Source of the DNA: a virus
Virus record (IMG/VR): IMGVR_UViG_3300032323_000818
Span: 1-28,824 of that record
Reading direction: 5' to 3' (one strand)
DNA length: 28,824 bases
The notes under the pieces are model-generated. The model made no database searches and had not been told where the DNA came from. It saw only the letters and a list, made by a program, of their open reading frames with translations. Below are positions 1 through 12,400 of this stretch, piece by piece. The stretch's first letter is position 1. Each line of letters starts with the position of its first letter. Position numbers and translations under genes: made by a program.

Positions 1-395
1 GTTGCTCCGCTGATGTGTCTGATTTCCATTCTATTTCTATTAGGATCGACGTTTTCAATGGCTGTTTGATCTACTACTTTTCTATAAGTTTGATTATACA
101 AACTTGTATTAACTCCAACTGTGTTCGGAGTAAGATAGGTAATTATTCCTGTCGGATCAACTGTGGTTCCGCCAGTCCCAAAAACCATTTCATAGATAGT
201 TCCTTGTCCTTGATTTGAAAGACTGTTTACCATCGCCACGCTCATATTTTCGTAATGAATAGCGTTTCTTTTGTCGATGTAAACTTCTTTAGTTTCAGGA
301 TCGAAAATTTTAATATGCCCTTCAAAGTGAAATCCTCCGAGTTCATCGGGTTCTCTCGAAGGTTCTTGGGCAGTTTTTTGTGTATTTTCTGACAT
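1..395 (-). CDS. Conserved phage structural-type protein, N-terminal part (runs off left edge)
   Basis: Reading leftward from 395 there is an open frame of about 131 codons, still open at position 1, so the gene is partial. The protein begins MSENTQKTAQEPSREP (charged, probably flexible) and continues with FHFEGHIKIFDPETKEV, DKRNAIHYENMSVAMVNSL, and a Gly/Thr-rich stretch leading to YLTPNTVGVNTSLYNQTY. I recognise this style from uncharacterised virion proteins of marine T4-like phages but cannot name a function. Its position after gp6 and the giant protein suggests a baseplate or tail role (the T4 order would place gp8 near here). An upstream in-frame ATG at 419 exists, but a late-promoter motif at 424-431 would put the transcript start at or inside that codon. 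The ATG at 395, with a weak GAG six bases upstream, is therefore preferred. Confidence 0.75.
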   Translation of the reverse strand, partial: MSENTQKTAQEPSREPDELGGFHFEGHIKIFDPETKEVYIDKRNAIHYENMSVAMVNSLSNQGQGTIYEMVFGTGGTTVDPTGIITYLTPNTVGVNTSLYNQTYRKVVDQTAIENVDPNRNRMEIRHISGA

Positions 396-418
396 TTTGT
401 TCTCGTTTTCAGGTTTCA

Positions 419-432
419 TAGTGTATTTATTA
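419..432 (-). promoter_or_regulatory. T4-type late promoter for the leftmost gene
   Basis: The minus strand reads TAATAAATACACTA here; the core AATAAATA occupies 431-424. T4 late promoters are a single TATAAATA-type -10 box recognised by gp55, and marine relatives use NATAAATA. The same 14 bases recur in front of gp48. The site overlaps the stop codon of the giant gene (430-432), so the downstream gene gets its own late transcript. Assignment is by motif and position only. Confidence 0.65.
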
Positions 433-3400
433 CAGAACTTTAGTGGACTTCTGTCGGATGAATCTAGCAATAGCTGTATCATTTTTCAGCAATGTAATGC
501 CTTTGCTAGCGGTTAAGCCCGATCTTTCGTACCAAACAGATCCCTTACGTCTGATCACTGTAATTCGTGTTCCAGCAGGCAATGCTTTAGTTATCCTAAA
601 ATAAGGTGTTGTTCCAGTAACCGAGAACTCAGCTTCGATTTGTATATCGCCAACTGGGCTATACATTCCCTTGGTTTCGTCAAATACTGTTAGGGAATCT
701 TTACACAATCTCTTACCAGATACAAAAACTTCGATCTCGTCACACGAAAAATGAGTTTCTGGAATACTAGTAAATTCTGTAAATGCTACAGTTCCAGATC
801 CTAATGCCGGGCCAGTAGCTACAAAAGTTAATCCTACTAGATTTTCCTGTGCGCCATATAGGGTGAAATCAGTAGTTCCTAAAGCCACAATCCTATATCT
901 CAATCCAGCCTGCATAACATGGGCACCGAATATATGATCTCTTGTCTCTCGGAACCAAGTTGATTTGTCAGATCTTGTAGGAACAAACGGTAGCGGTCCA
1001 ATTTCAACAGTACTGCCGTCGCTGACAAAATCAAATCTTTCCTGTTCTTCTAAGTATGGTAATTGTTCAGAAACACTGACATCGATTACTGAAGTTCCTG
1101 CTAAGTGAACTGTTGCAATAGCAGTTCCTTGACTACCTCTTCTTAGTTGTGATAATTTGTTTCCGTCTTTTACAAGATATTCAATTCTTTCAGACCCGAC
1201 AAAAATTACGCCAGGCACATTTCTTTCTCGCATCGGGTTAGATAATCCAGAAGAATCACTTACAAACATTTCTGTATCGTAGTAAGAAAGATCCTGAGCT
1301 AACTGACAATCTGTTTCAGCGAATCTATTAAATCGATAGATATTCAACATATCTTTATTAATTTCATATGCTGAAGGTAAAGAATATGTATCGCTTGCAT
1401 ATTGAACTATTTTAATTTGATCTGTTAATTCTCCAACATCTTTTAGATAAACTTCACCATAAGGCAATTTAACATAAAAATCTTGATTTAGTGTTAATCT
1501 TTGGCCGTTTCTATAAACATAAACATAGCTGTCAGATAACGGTTTTCTAGATAAAACATACTTAAATTTGCCGCCTTCGTATTGATCAGAAATTATGCTT
1601 AATGATGGATATTCGCCAAACCATGTAACATCAATGTCGTCACTAGGGTTTAAATTGATCGTACTGTCAATTCTTAGATTATTATCTTCGATAAAATATT
1701 CTGCTCTTAAATCAACTTCAATACGAATTTCATCATCTAAAGTTAACGCTTGAGGATTAATAATTACCTGTCCTTGGTTACCGTCATAGGTATAATCAAC
1801 TACGAATCTTCTTAGGATATCATTGATGTATACTCTGATATTACCCGATGTAATAGTACCGATTGGTTCTTGTGGATCAACACCTACCTGAACGATATTA
1901 TTAACTCCGTCATAGACCTTATAGATAGTATCAACACCTTTTAATTGTCGTCCATTAACTTCTACTAAAATTGAGGATGCAGCAGATGCTCTAGATAAAT
2001 TTACAAAGTTATCAAGATCGAAGATTCTTGATGAACCGTCGTATACTAATCTTTGTTGATTTATTCTGACCAATGATAGTCCTGCAGAATCAGTATCAAG
2101 AGCTGCTCCTAGTACTACAACTTTAACAGACTGTGATCGAGCAGGCGAAATAGCAAACTCAACTAAAACTTTGTCTGGTGTATCGACTAGTCCTGTACTA
2201 GAAATAAACGAAGCATCAAACTGATCGCCGTCTAGTGTAACAAAAACGCTCTGAGCATCTTTAAAATTTGCTCTGGTTAAAAAGTATTTTGTTTCCCCGT
2301 CACCGGTAAATTCAGAATAGTCTAATATAGCAACACCGCCAACTCCAATTGAAGTTATTTCGATAATAGAGTTTACCGGTGGTGCTGTTACAAATTCAAT
2401 AGTTGAATCTGTAAAATCAATAGTATAATTAATCGTACTATCGCCTCGATATTCCTGTTTGACTTTGTCAACAAATACCATTACAGAATTTGGTTCAAAT
2501 ATTGTCTGACCGATATCATAAACTGTTTTAACACCGTCGCTGATAGCAATCTTAACTTTGAAAGGAGCAGCAGCAGCCGGTGTAAAATTATAAACCTTAA
2601 TACTAACTGAATCTAATATCTGTCCAGGAACATTTTCTTCTGGAGCAGGAACATTTTCCGGGCTTACAAACTTACCGCCGTCGATCGCTATTTCTTCAGC
2701 AGTCTTTCCTGTTGCAGTTACGTATGCGCCACTCATAGCACTTAGAGTACCGCCGCTGATATTAGTGTCAATAAGATTCACATCTGTGATCGATACAGAT
2801 CCATCGCTGTCTAGCGGTCTGAAAATTATTGTATCTCCTACTGTTGTATTAAGGAAACCTTGTATCTGCACTACTGATGTAGATCCGTCTCCGATAAAGG
2901 TTGGTATCAACGCATTAGGATTTGTTATAGGACCAGCATGTACTGTTGATTCAAATCTTAGATCTGGTTGCCAAACATTGTTTGGTGCAGCATAGATCCA
3001 ATCAATTAAGTTTTTGCTAAATTCAAAAGTTACTAAAACGTGATTTGTCGGCACGACTGTAGGCAACGGCAACTGAGCATCATCTTCAGCTTGCCATGTT
3101 TGAACATCCCATATATTTCTAGGAGTATCTACTGATCTATATTTCTTATTAGAAATCCCTGTGGTTAAATGATTATTATTCATAAACCAGTAATCATTAG
3201 GATATTTAAAAATCCTAATATCGGGATTTTCTTTTCCAACATAATAATCTAGTGCAACATAGCCCGGGGCTAAAGAAGCAGGTATTCTTGTATATGTTTG
3301 ATTGAATTCAGGAGATCCAGCATTCGTTATAACAATTTCATTGGTTGGATTTCTAGTAACAGTTACTCTTGTATCTGGCTGGACATAAACTCCATATACA

Positions 3401-6400
3401 TACCAACCTGTTTGAATCGCTGCGCCAGCATCACCTAAGTAACCTTCCTGCCCTGGAATTAGTCCAGCATTTTCAAGATAGGTGATTGTGTTTGTAACAG
3501 TAGTCGATCCATCATAATTAAATGGCGGATTAACTTCGTGATCTAATGTAACTTTTTCAATCTCTACAAAATTCGAATCATCAATTCTTATTGTTTTATT
3601 ATCAGCTATTCGTTTCAAGTAGATCGATAATATTTTTCCATTTTCTGGAACGGTTGGTAAAGTTACAAAGGCTGTTGAACCGTCTGCAACATAATAGTAG
3701 TCTGAGTTAGCTGCAACGCTGTCCCAACTGTCTGTGAACCAAGGCAACGCATCCCAACCACCTGTAATATCAAAAGTTGTTCCCTGTATCTGTACTCCGC
3801 CAAAATCAAAACCAGTCATTAGCTGAGAATAATCTCGTGATGTGATATTACCGGTATTATCAGTTATTACTGGTAATCCTTTCATACCCGGAGTTGGCTT
3901 ATAGAATTTTTCAATTCTACCTATGCTGTCAAATATCGATGAATTTTTATCAAAGGTTACAACTATCACCGAATTTAATGCCGGTGGAACAACAAATATC
4001 AACTTTCCTTTTAATATTGAATAAGTTCCTATATCTTGGAAATATAAGTTAATAGAATATTCGCTGTTTAAAATTAATTGGTCGTCTTTAAAGACTGTGA
4101 TGTTTCTCTTATCTAATGTCGGAGGATAATCCAATTCAAAGACTGCCGACTGACCTGTGGCTGTGAATCGTTGTACATATTGACTGGTAGCATATAAAGA
4201 TCTCTTATCAATACGATCAAATTTTAATGTAAGATCAAAGGAACGAGATTTATTGTCGCCAAGGATCACTGAACCTCTAGCTTTGTCCGTAGACGAACCG
4301 TTTCCGCCTACCAGCGTTACCATAGGGGTCTTTGTATAACCAGAACCGGAATTCGTAATTTTGATAGCCGATACTTTACCGTTTGATATGTAAGCCTGTG
4401 CTGTCGCACCTGTACCATCTCCCTCGATTATAACCTGCGGCGGTGCGGTATAATTAGAACCGCCATTAGAAATTAATATATCAACAACTGATAAGCCTTT
4501 ATTATCAAACCACCACTTCCACGGATATTCTGTAAATCTATTAAAGAACTGATTAACTGGTAAAATTTTTCCTTCTTCTTTCGAATAGGCCGGTGGTAAG
4601 TCGAAATCGATAGCAGAAACATTTGCATTTTCTAAATTCTTATATCTACTTGTATATTCTCTGATCGTTGTTCTATAAGGTTTGACTTCTTCAATATAAC
4701 GTTGATAGCTATCGAGGTTGTCATTCTTATAATTTAATTTTTGTTCAAGATCGCCAACATTGTGTATAGCATTCAAGAAGCTGGTCTTAAATGCCCAATC
4801 AATATATGGTTGTTCGGAGAATGCAAATTTTACTGCAGAGAAGAATAAGTTATTCCATTCTACTCTTAGGTCGTCTATGAAAATATCTTCTTTAACCGCT
4901 CTAAAAATATTTCTCATTTCTCGAGTAGGTTCGATATCATATTCCACAGCATCATATGTGCCTAAATTATCAAACCCAACAGATGAATCCTTAACGGTAT
5001 AAATCGTCGGAAGTATCTGTATAGTGCCATTATATCTTCCAACTATTTCAAAGTCTTCTACTAAATTTTCCGATGAGTTGGTTAACTTTTTCAGTAGTGC
5101 CCAACCGCCCTGACCGTATTCTTTGATTTTCACTAAATCATCTTTTTCTAATTCAATATCTACTAAATGATACAGATTTAGAATTTCTTTAACTACTCTA
5201 CTTTCAGAGCTGTATGTAGCTGCATACCAGTCAACGTATGACCAATATCTCGGAGTATCAAACGCCTGTGATCTACTTCTAAAAAATACTCTTCTGATCG
5301 AGTCCCAAGAATATATGCTCCATAGACCTTGAAGATTAGAATCTGTTCGTACTAGAACAGAGAAAGCTCTAATCTTAACATTGGCATAGGTATATTTTTT
5401 ACCCCTATTGGTAACAGTTACTGACGATACTCTACCTTGAGAGTCTATCGTGATATCTGCGGTAGCACCGACTCCGTCGCCTTCGATTAGAATAAATGGC
5501 GCATTTTTGTAACCGAATCCTCTATCATCGATATCGATAGTGTCAATTTCGCCGTTAACAATGTTAACTGACAGTTCTGCTTCTTTAATTCTAACAGTAC
5601 CTACATTTTGAAGATCAATAAAATTATCAACAGCAACGTCATAGATGTTGAGCAATTCGCTAGGAATACCATCTCTCAAGTTTAAGTTAACAAAATTAAT
5701 AGTATCTGCAAATGGTCTTGTTGCTAAGATAGAATTTATTTTATCAAAGGTAATCTTCAAGGCCAGAGTTCTATCAACGAACATACTCTGTAACGGTCTG
5801 AAAGAAATACCATATTTCAATTTCGTTGGCAGTTTAGGATCTGGTACCCTGTTTCCTGCACCGTCAAGACCTACTAAGCTATCAAGCCATTTTGTTTCTA
5901 AAGTTTCTGCTGGAATACTATCTACGCTGTTCTCTGTTAGTAATTGATACTCTCTGTGAACAAGATTCTGTTTTGCTTCATTGATGTATTCGATATTCAA
6001 TAGGCATTGATCAGAAGTCAATGTCTCTGGGAAATTGTAGGCTAAAAATTTATCTTTATCGATAAGAGAGATAAACGGAAGTCCACTTCCAATTGGGTTA
6101 GATATCAATGATGAAATATCCGATGCTGCTAGTCTTCTGCCTGGCACGTTTTGCGGAATTATCGCAGAGTTTCTTACCCAATAATAATATTTGGTAGATG
6201 TCGGAAGTTCTGTATTCGGATTGAAAATAACCTTTATACTGTAAACATCGTTGTTAGGATATAATGGCTGACCCGAAATTCCATTAGCAAGTCCCTCAGG
6301 AGTATCAGCTAACGCACTCCAATCAGAAGGAAGAAGCACTGTTTCGACCCATTCATAAACATCAATAGTAGATCCGTATGCTTGGGCGTTCCAGTTTCCT

Positions 6401-9400
6401 ATTCTATAAGAAATATCCCCTTGTTCATACAATGTCCATTTTGCTGTGGACAGGTTCCACCAAATTTTTCCAACATTTTTTTCAAACCATGCAACGTCCG
6501 GATCTACTACTTGATCATCAGTTCCGTCAGTGTAGACCGCTGGATCGTAAAGAGTTTTAAATGATATTTCTTGATCAGCTATGGATAGAATCTTATTCTT
6601 GTAGCTGTCGACGATATCGAGATCTCTGATCTTAATATTATTTTTACTATCAATTAAATTAATATTTTTTACCACTGAGATATCTGTTAGGTCTTCGGAT
6701 TTAGCAATCACTGTTAAAGAATCTTTAGAAGGATCTTTTCTAAACATTCTTACACGACCGAGCTTACCTGCAGGTGTTGCATAATCTGGAGATCCAACTA
6801 CAACAACTGAATCGCTACAGCTTATAGAGAATCCAAAAGATTCGTTATTCAAGAATGTAGCTTCTAATCTTTCTGCTAAGAAATACTTCTGTTCTTTTCT
6901 TTCAAACACATAGGCTCTACCAGGATAACCCAGATCGTCAAAGAACGTTGTTCTACCTTTATCATAGATAGTGTCTAGTGAAAGATCAAAGAATGTTGGT
7001 TGATTGTATAGAGCATTTTTTGCACCAATAGCTATTCTTTCTGTGCCGTCACTGATGCAAACGCTATAACCAAACTGTTCGTTACTGTACTTTTCAAAAC
7101 TTTGTAATTTTTGTTTTAATCTAAATTCTATATTGTTTAGATTATTGGTCTTGAAAACAAATACAGCACCCTGATTTATAAAATCAATGTCTGCGTCCGG
7201 ACTGCTAACTACCAATGTAGTTCCTGTTAGATCTAGATCTAAACTAAATCCGAATCTATCTCCAGATTCTAAAAATTCGTTTCCAATATCACTAAACTGT
7301 GAAAGAGAATCGGCTGTGATCGTCTGCACTAATTCATAACGATCGGTCGAACTTCTTTTATAGACAAATACTTTACCTGTCTTAATACCTTCTATTGTTC
7401 CTACATTCGTCCAAGGCAAACCTATATCCGGAACTTGATCTTTTACGGTATATGTAGAGTCGTTGGATGGATCCGGATCAACAAGTCTGTAATAATTAGT
7501 ACGATATTTTACAACATCGTCTTCTCTATATTCTTGATATGGATTATAGATTCCTCTAAAATTAGCAAAATATTTTCCGTCACTGCTTGGAACGCCTACG
7601 GCTAGAATTGATCCGTCGCCGTTCATAGTTAAGTTATAACCAAACTCGTCACCGGCCTTTACTAATTCTGCAAGTTCACTTTCTGATAATAGGCCCATGT
7701 CTAACGTGGACCCATCATCGTCTACTGATGCACTGCTAGGAATAGAGTTATGTGTAGCGATATCGTCTAATTTTTTCCAAGATTCAGAAGTGGTTATTCC
7801 GCTGCTACCATCGCCGAATGTTTCTTCAATCGCTTCGTATAACGCATTATCATACCAAACAATAGATCCTTTAGGATATGATTGTTCAGCACTGTAAACT
7901 CCTGAATAGTTTTGATTTTCTAAATGTCTCCAACCCTCTCTTCTAACCAGAGAAAATTCTAAAGATACTGTACATCCAGTACCGCCCGACGGAAATACCG
8001 ATGTAACCTGTGTCGACGAAACAGTGGTTATAAATTTACCTGGATCAGAAATTGTTAGCGACCTAACTACTCCATTTAGTGTAGACACTATAAATGATGC
8101 GGTTCTTCCACCAATGTTAACTGTTAATATATCGCCGTCGGTGTAATTTGTGCCGCCATTAACGATTGTAACATTCGAAACTTCGAATGTTCCAGTGGTA
8201 TCATATTGGTATAGATAAACTCTACCTTTTCTGTTTAGGGCACCCGGAGCACCCACTGCCATGTAATATATCGTTCCCTTTTTGCCGATAGTGACCGATG
8301 TTCCAAATTTTTCTCCATCGCCTTGCCTTGGGCTCACAAATGTGTCTGTTAATTCCCAAAACGTTCCACGATATTCGTAGACTGAGATTAAACCCTGATT
8401 GGTATACCCTTGATTTCTTCCGATGGCATTGACTTCAACAATATCAGCTAGAGCCCATAGTTCTGAATCGATATTGATAGTACTGCCGTCTCCTACGATA
8501 TTATCTAAAGCTCTCCACAGCCTGCCTCCGAAATAAACAATCTCACCTTGACGATATGTAGCAGAAGGATCGAAGGTTCCCATAAAGGAACTCGGAATTC
8601 CGCTGGCATTAGGAGACGCGATTACCAAGAATCTTTCGTCAGGGCTTATAGCCATGTTTTTACCGAAAGAGAATCCTAATCGATTTACTAGATTTTCAGG
8701 TGGAGCAATAATTTCTCTAACTCTAAGTCCCTGTGGGGTCTCAGCATAAATCATTACATATCCGGATTGAGGAATACTTGCTACAACATGGCCTGCTGTC
8801 TTCAAGTAAAGAACTTTGTATCCTGTTCCTACTGGAGTAGTAATTCCATACTCTAATAAATCTTTAAACTGATACTGTCTAGATTTTTCTATAACCTGCC
8901 ATCTGTCAGTGGTATTATCGATCCATAATTTTGCTCCCGAAGGAAGAACTGCTGCGGCTGCTGGATCTATTTCTTCATAAGACACTTCTCTAGCATCAAT
9001 GAATAAACTAGGATTGCAAACAACAGAACTATTGTCAAACTCAGGATCTGGATCTGTAGCTTTAATTCTTATTCTTATCTTTTTAAAATCTATCTGATAG
9101 ACTTTAAAAAATCCTGTTAGGTTAGGAATATCTTCAAAACCCACAATATCATCAACAGCTATATTATGATTTCTGTTGAATGTTATTTCAACAATATCTT
9201 TATTTTTTGTAAGCTCTTCTACTATTAAAAGAGGTTCTTTATTATATCTTAATACTGTCCATGTGTTTTTATCAAATGTAACCCACACATGATGATTGTC
9301 TCTAAAATTTGCAATATTGAGAGTTAATATTTCGTCTCTGTTTTTTACAACATGTTCAACTTGATCTAATCTAACATACCCTGCTGATCTGTTAAATTCC

Positions 9401-12400
9401 TCAAAGTTCTTTAGAGGGTTGATATCTTTAGTGAATATCGAATCAACTAAAGTAAATTTTGAAGAATTAATTCTATAGTATTGATCTTGAGGAAATTGTT
9501 CTTGAGAATCTGTAATCAAAATCGGCTGAGGATTAATTACAAACTTGTCTTTGATAATTTCAAATTCAATTTGATCAGTTTGATCTGTTCCACCAAATAG
9601 ACCTACTCTAAATGCCCATTCTTCTTTCAATACCAAACTGTCATCTGCGGTTCTGCTTGTTTTGTCAAATACCTTAACTAGCGCATTTGATGTGCCTTTT
9701 TCTCTAATGAAGCCTTGATATAATCTAAACTGTGTAACTTCATCTTCTGCAAGACCTTGTAGATAATCTCTCTTTTGATATCCGATCGCATGGCGTCCTA
9801 GGTCACGCTGGCTAGCGCCTACTCCATCGCTGTCAAGATTATAATAATCTTCAAATTGATTTATTCTATAATCAAAGTTTGGAACTAACTTCTTAGAAGG
9901 AGTAGAATCTAATTTACTCCACTTCGTATCATCGAAAACTTCTACGCCAACTTGAGTTACCTGGCTAACATAATTAACTGACTGATATGTTACAATATCG
10001 CCTAATTTATAATCAGTGAATGGTTGCCATGGATCTATTGAAACATTGTCAAATAAGAATCCCGGACTGGTATAATCACCATCCCAGTCTAAAGTCCTAA
10101 AGCCCCTAGTCTTAATTCTTTCTTGACGATATCCTGTGGTTTTGTCATAGATTACATCGTTAAACACTGTTCTGTCATCAAAGACTACTACATGCTCCTT
10201 AAGAACATAATAAATTTTTAAGAAGTAGATACCAGCAGTAGTATTAGTTGTTTCTATTGTAAATTTTTGGAAGTCTCTTTTTACATTTATAAAATTAGGC
10301 AACAAAGGCAATCCGTCGTTTCTTAAAATTTTATAATCATAAAAATCATTTATAACACTGTCAACTACACCAACAGGATTTGTTATTTCAATCTTATCCG
10401 CAATTGGACTTAATGAAATTAAAGAACCGATAGCCCAGTTATGATTGGTCCAGAACATGAATTCTTTACATGATGTGGAAAAATCTTTAGCAGTTTGTGT
10501 TGCTGAATCGTAACCATCAAATATCATTCCTTTAGACTTGAGATGTTCTTCATAGCCTAATAAAAAGTCTACTACTGATTGTATAGTGTTAAATTCAAAA
10601 CCATAAGGTATCTGTTTAATCTGTGTTGTATTAAAATTAGTTCTTCTAAAAGCATCAACTCCGCCGACCAAAGGAAGTTTAGGAATTTTTTTCCATAACG
10701 CAGTATTGAAAGTAGTTTCGGATGTATGACTCTTTAAACTTCTATAAAAATCATTATTGTATCTTACAATTACTCCGTTACCTATAAATGTTTCAGGCGC
10801 CCATTCAATAAATTTTTCGCTGACTCCGCCCACAGTCATAAACACGTCTGCTTGATTTGGAACAGCTAAGAAATAATCAAAGACCGGATTTAATTTATCA
10901 TATCCGTTTAATTTCCAGCCTCTTTCTGTTTTTTCTAAAATAACTCCGCTATATGTAAAAGTAGAGATAGGCGAACTTACATTAAAAATAATGTCGTAGT
11001 TTTCTTGAGGAATGAATACTGCACTAGACTTCGAGCTTGGAGACTTACTGTCTAAAATATATTTTTGATTTTCTTTATCAACAAATCCAGACAATCTGCT
11101 TGACAGCCCAACATCAATCCTATCGATGATATCTGAAATAATAGACGACGGCAAACCTCTGGTTTTTAAATAATCTACCACATAAGAAATCAATCCTGAT
11201 GTTCTTTCAGTAACGCTAGGCATGTTAATATCGCCCGGTTTGAAGAACCAATTACTTCCCTTATTAACTGTCTGGCCGATTATGTTTGTTGTAATCGAAG
11301 CTCGATCTAAACTCTGAGGAATAAATTCAAACGGTCTTAATAATGCCAATGCAGCAGTTACCGCAAACGGCCATTCTGAGCTAGTTCTCCAAGCGTGTTC
11401 TGATGGAGAAATATCACCTATTTTAAAATTACCTTTGTTGTTGATTAACACAAAATTCTGTGCAAGGTTCGAATTAAGAGGACTTAATAATTTTCCTTCA
11501 TCATCAGTTGGAATATGATTCATCAATGAAGGACGCTTATATCTATCATAAGTTCCTGCTTTAGCACCTCGACGAATTATACCGTCACGAAGGTCTTCCC
11601 AAAGAATCAAGTTATTTCTTGTATATGGAGCAGGACCATATTCTGCATCCCACCAATCTGGTTTTTCGCTGAACCCTAGCATCTCCCAAGGGTCTGTATG
11701 CGGTCTATCTGTATCATAGAACCATTGATATGCACCTCTCCACCATCCTGGTAAATTTTGAGTACCATCAGGACTGGTCATATTTGTATATGTGTAAGTG
11801 AAAGAATTTTCACTATCGAAATATTGATTTGTAATATAATCAATATTCGTGTCAGCTAACCAGTTTAAAAAGTATCTATCAACAATCTTATCTAAAGATT
11901 CTTTAGGATAGAATCCTGTTCTATAATATCCGCCTAGAACTAGATCGTTGTCAAATACTTTTTCTTCGTATTGCTGTTTTAAATTATTATAAATTCTAAA
12001 TTCAAGTTCTAAGATTAAGTCATCTCGATAATCATTAAATGCTGCAATTCGACTACCATCATGACCTTCAATTATCCAGCGAGGTACAACATATGTGTCG
12101 TCATAATATCTTCTCGGCAAGTATTTTTTGTACAGTCCTAACTTAGTAGGCGTAGCCGGAATAAAACAAAAACTAGTAGATACATATTCTCTGATCTGTA
12201 TTTTGTCGCCTTCTTCAAGATCGACTTTCAATAAAACAAAACCAAAGTTTACATTAAAATCATAATCTCTTTTGTATAAGAGTTGATTTCCATTTAGATA
12301 AACATAGACTGCTTTATTTGACAGCGTAGAAAGATCAAATTTTTCGTTCAAAGCAAATGTTTTAATTCCGGGATCTTCTACTTCGTAATCAATGCTGGTA

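Larger units (their letters stand above)
6730..8795 (-). repeat. FG-GAP/integrin-type beta-propeller region in the giant protein
   Basis: Residues about 2140-2827 contain at least six blades with the pattern xFGxSxxxxxxxxxLxVGxPxxxxxxGxVxVYxx. Blade starts: about 2173 (GFSFGKNMAISPDERFLVIA), 2293 (KFGTSVTIG then MAVGAPG), 2517 (DEFGYNLTMNGDGSILAVGV), 2647 (DRFGFSLDLDLTGTTLVVSS), 2707 (EQFGYSVCISDGTERIAIGA), 2787 (ESFGFSISCSDSVVVVGSPD). The strand ending GYVMIYAE near 2150 looks like the last strand of a preceding blade. FG-GAP propellers mediate adhesion in integrin alpha chains and many secreted bacterial proteins. Three blades carry long inserts that contain CBM-like modules. Confidence 0.75.

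Noticed and set aside
15-218. 67-codon plus-strand open frame at the left edge
   Set aside because: Antisense to the conserved partial gene; composition is typical of a complement shadow.
5645-5947. 100-codon plus-strand open frame inside the giant gene
   Set aside because: Antisense shadow of a well-structured coding frame, no ribosome site, no recognisable motif.
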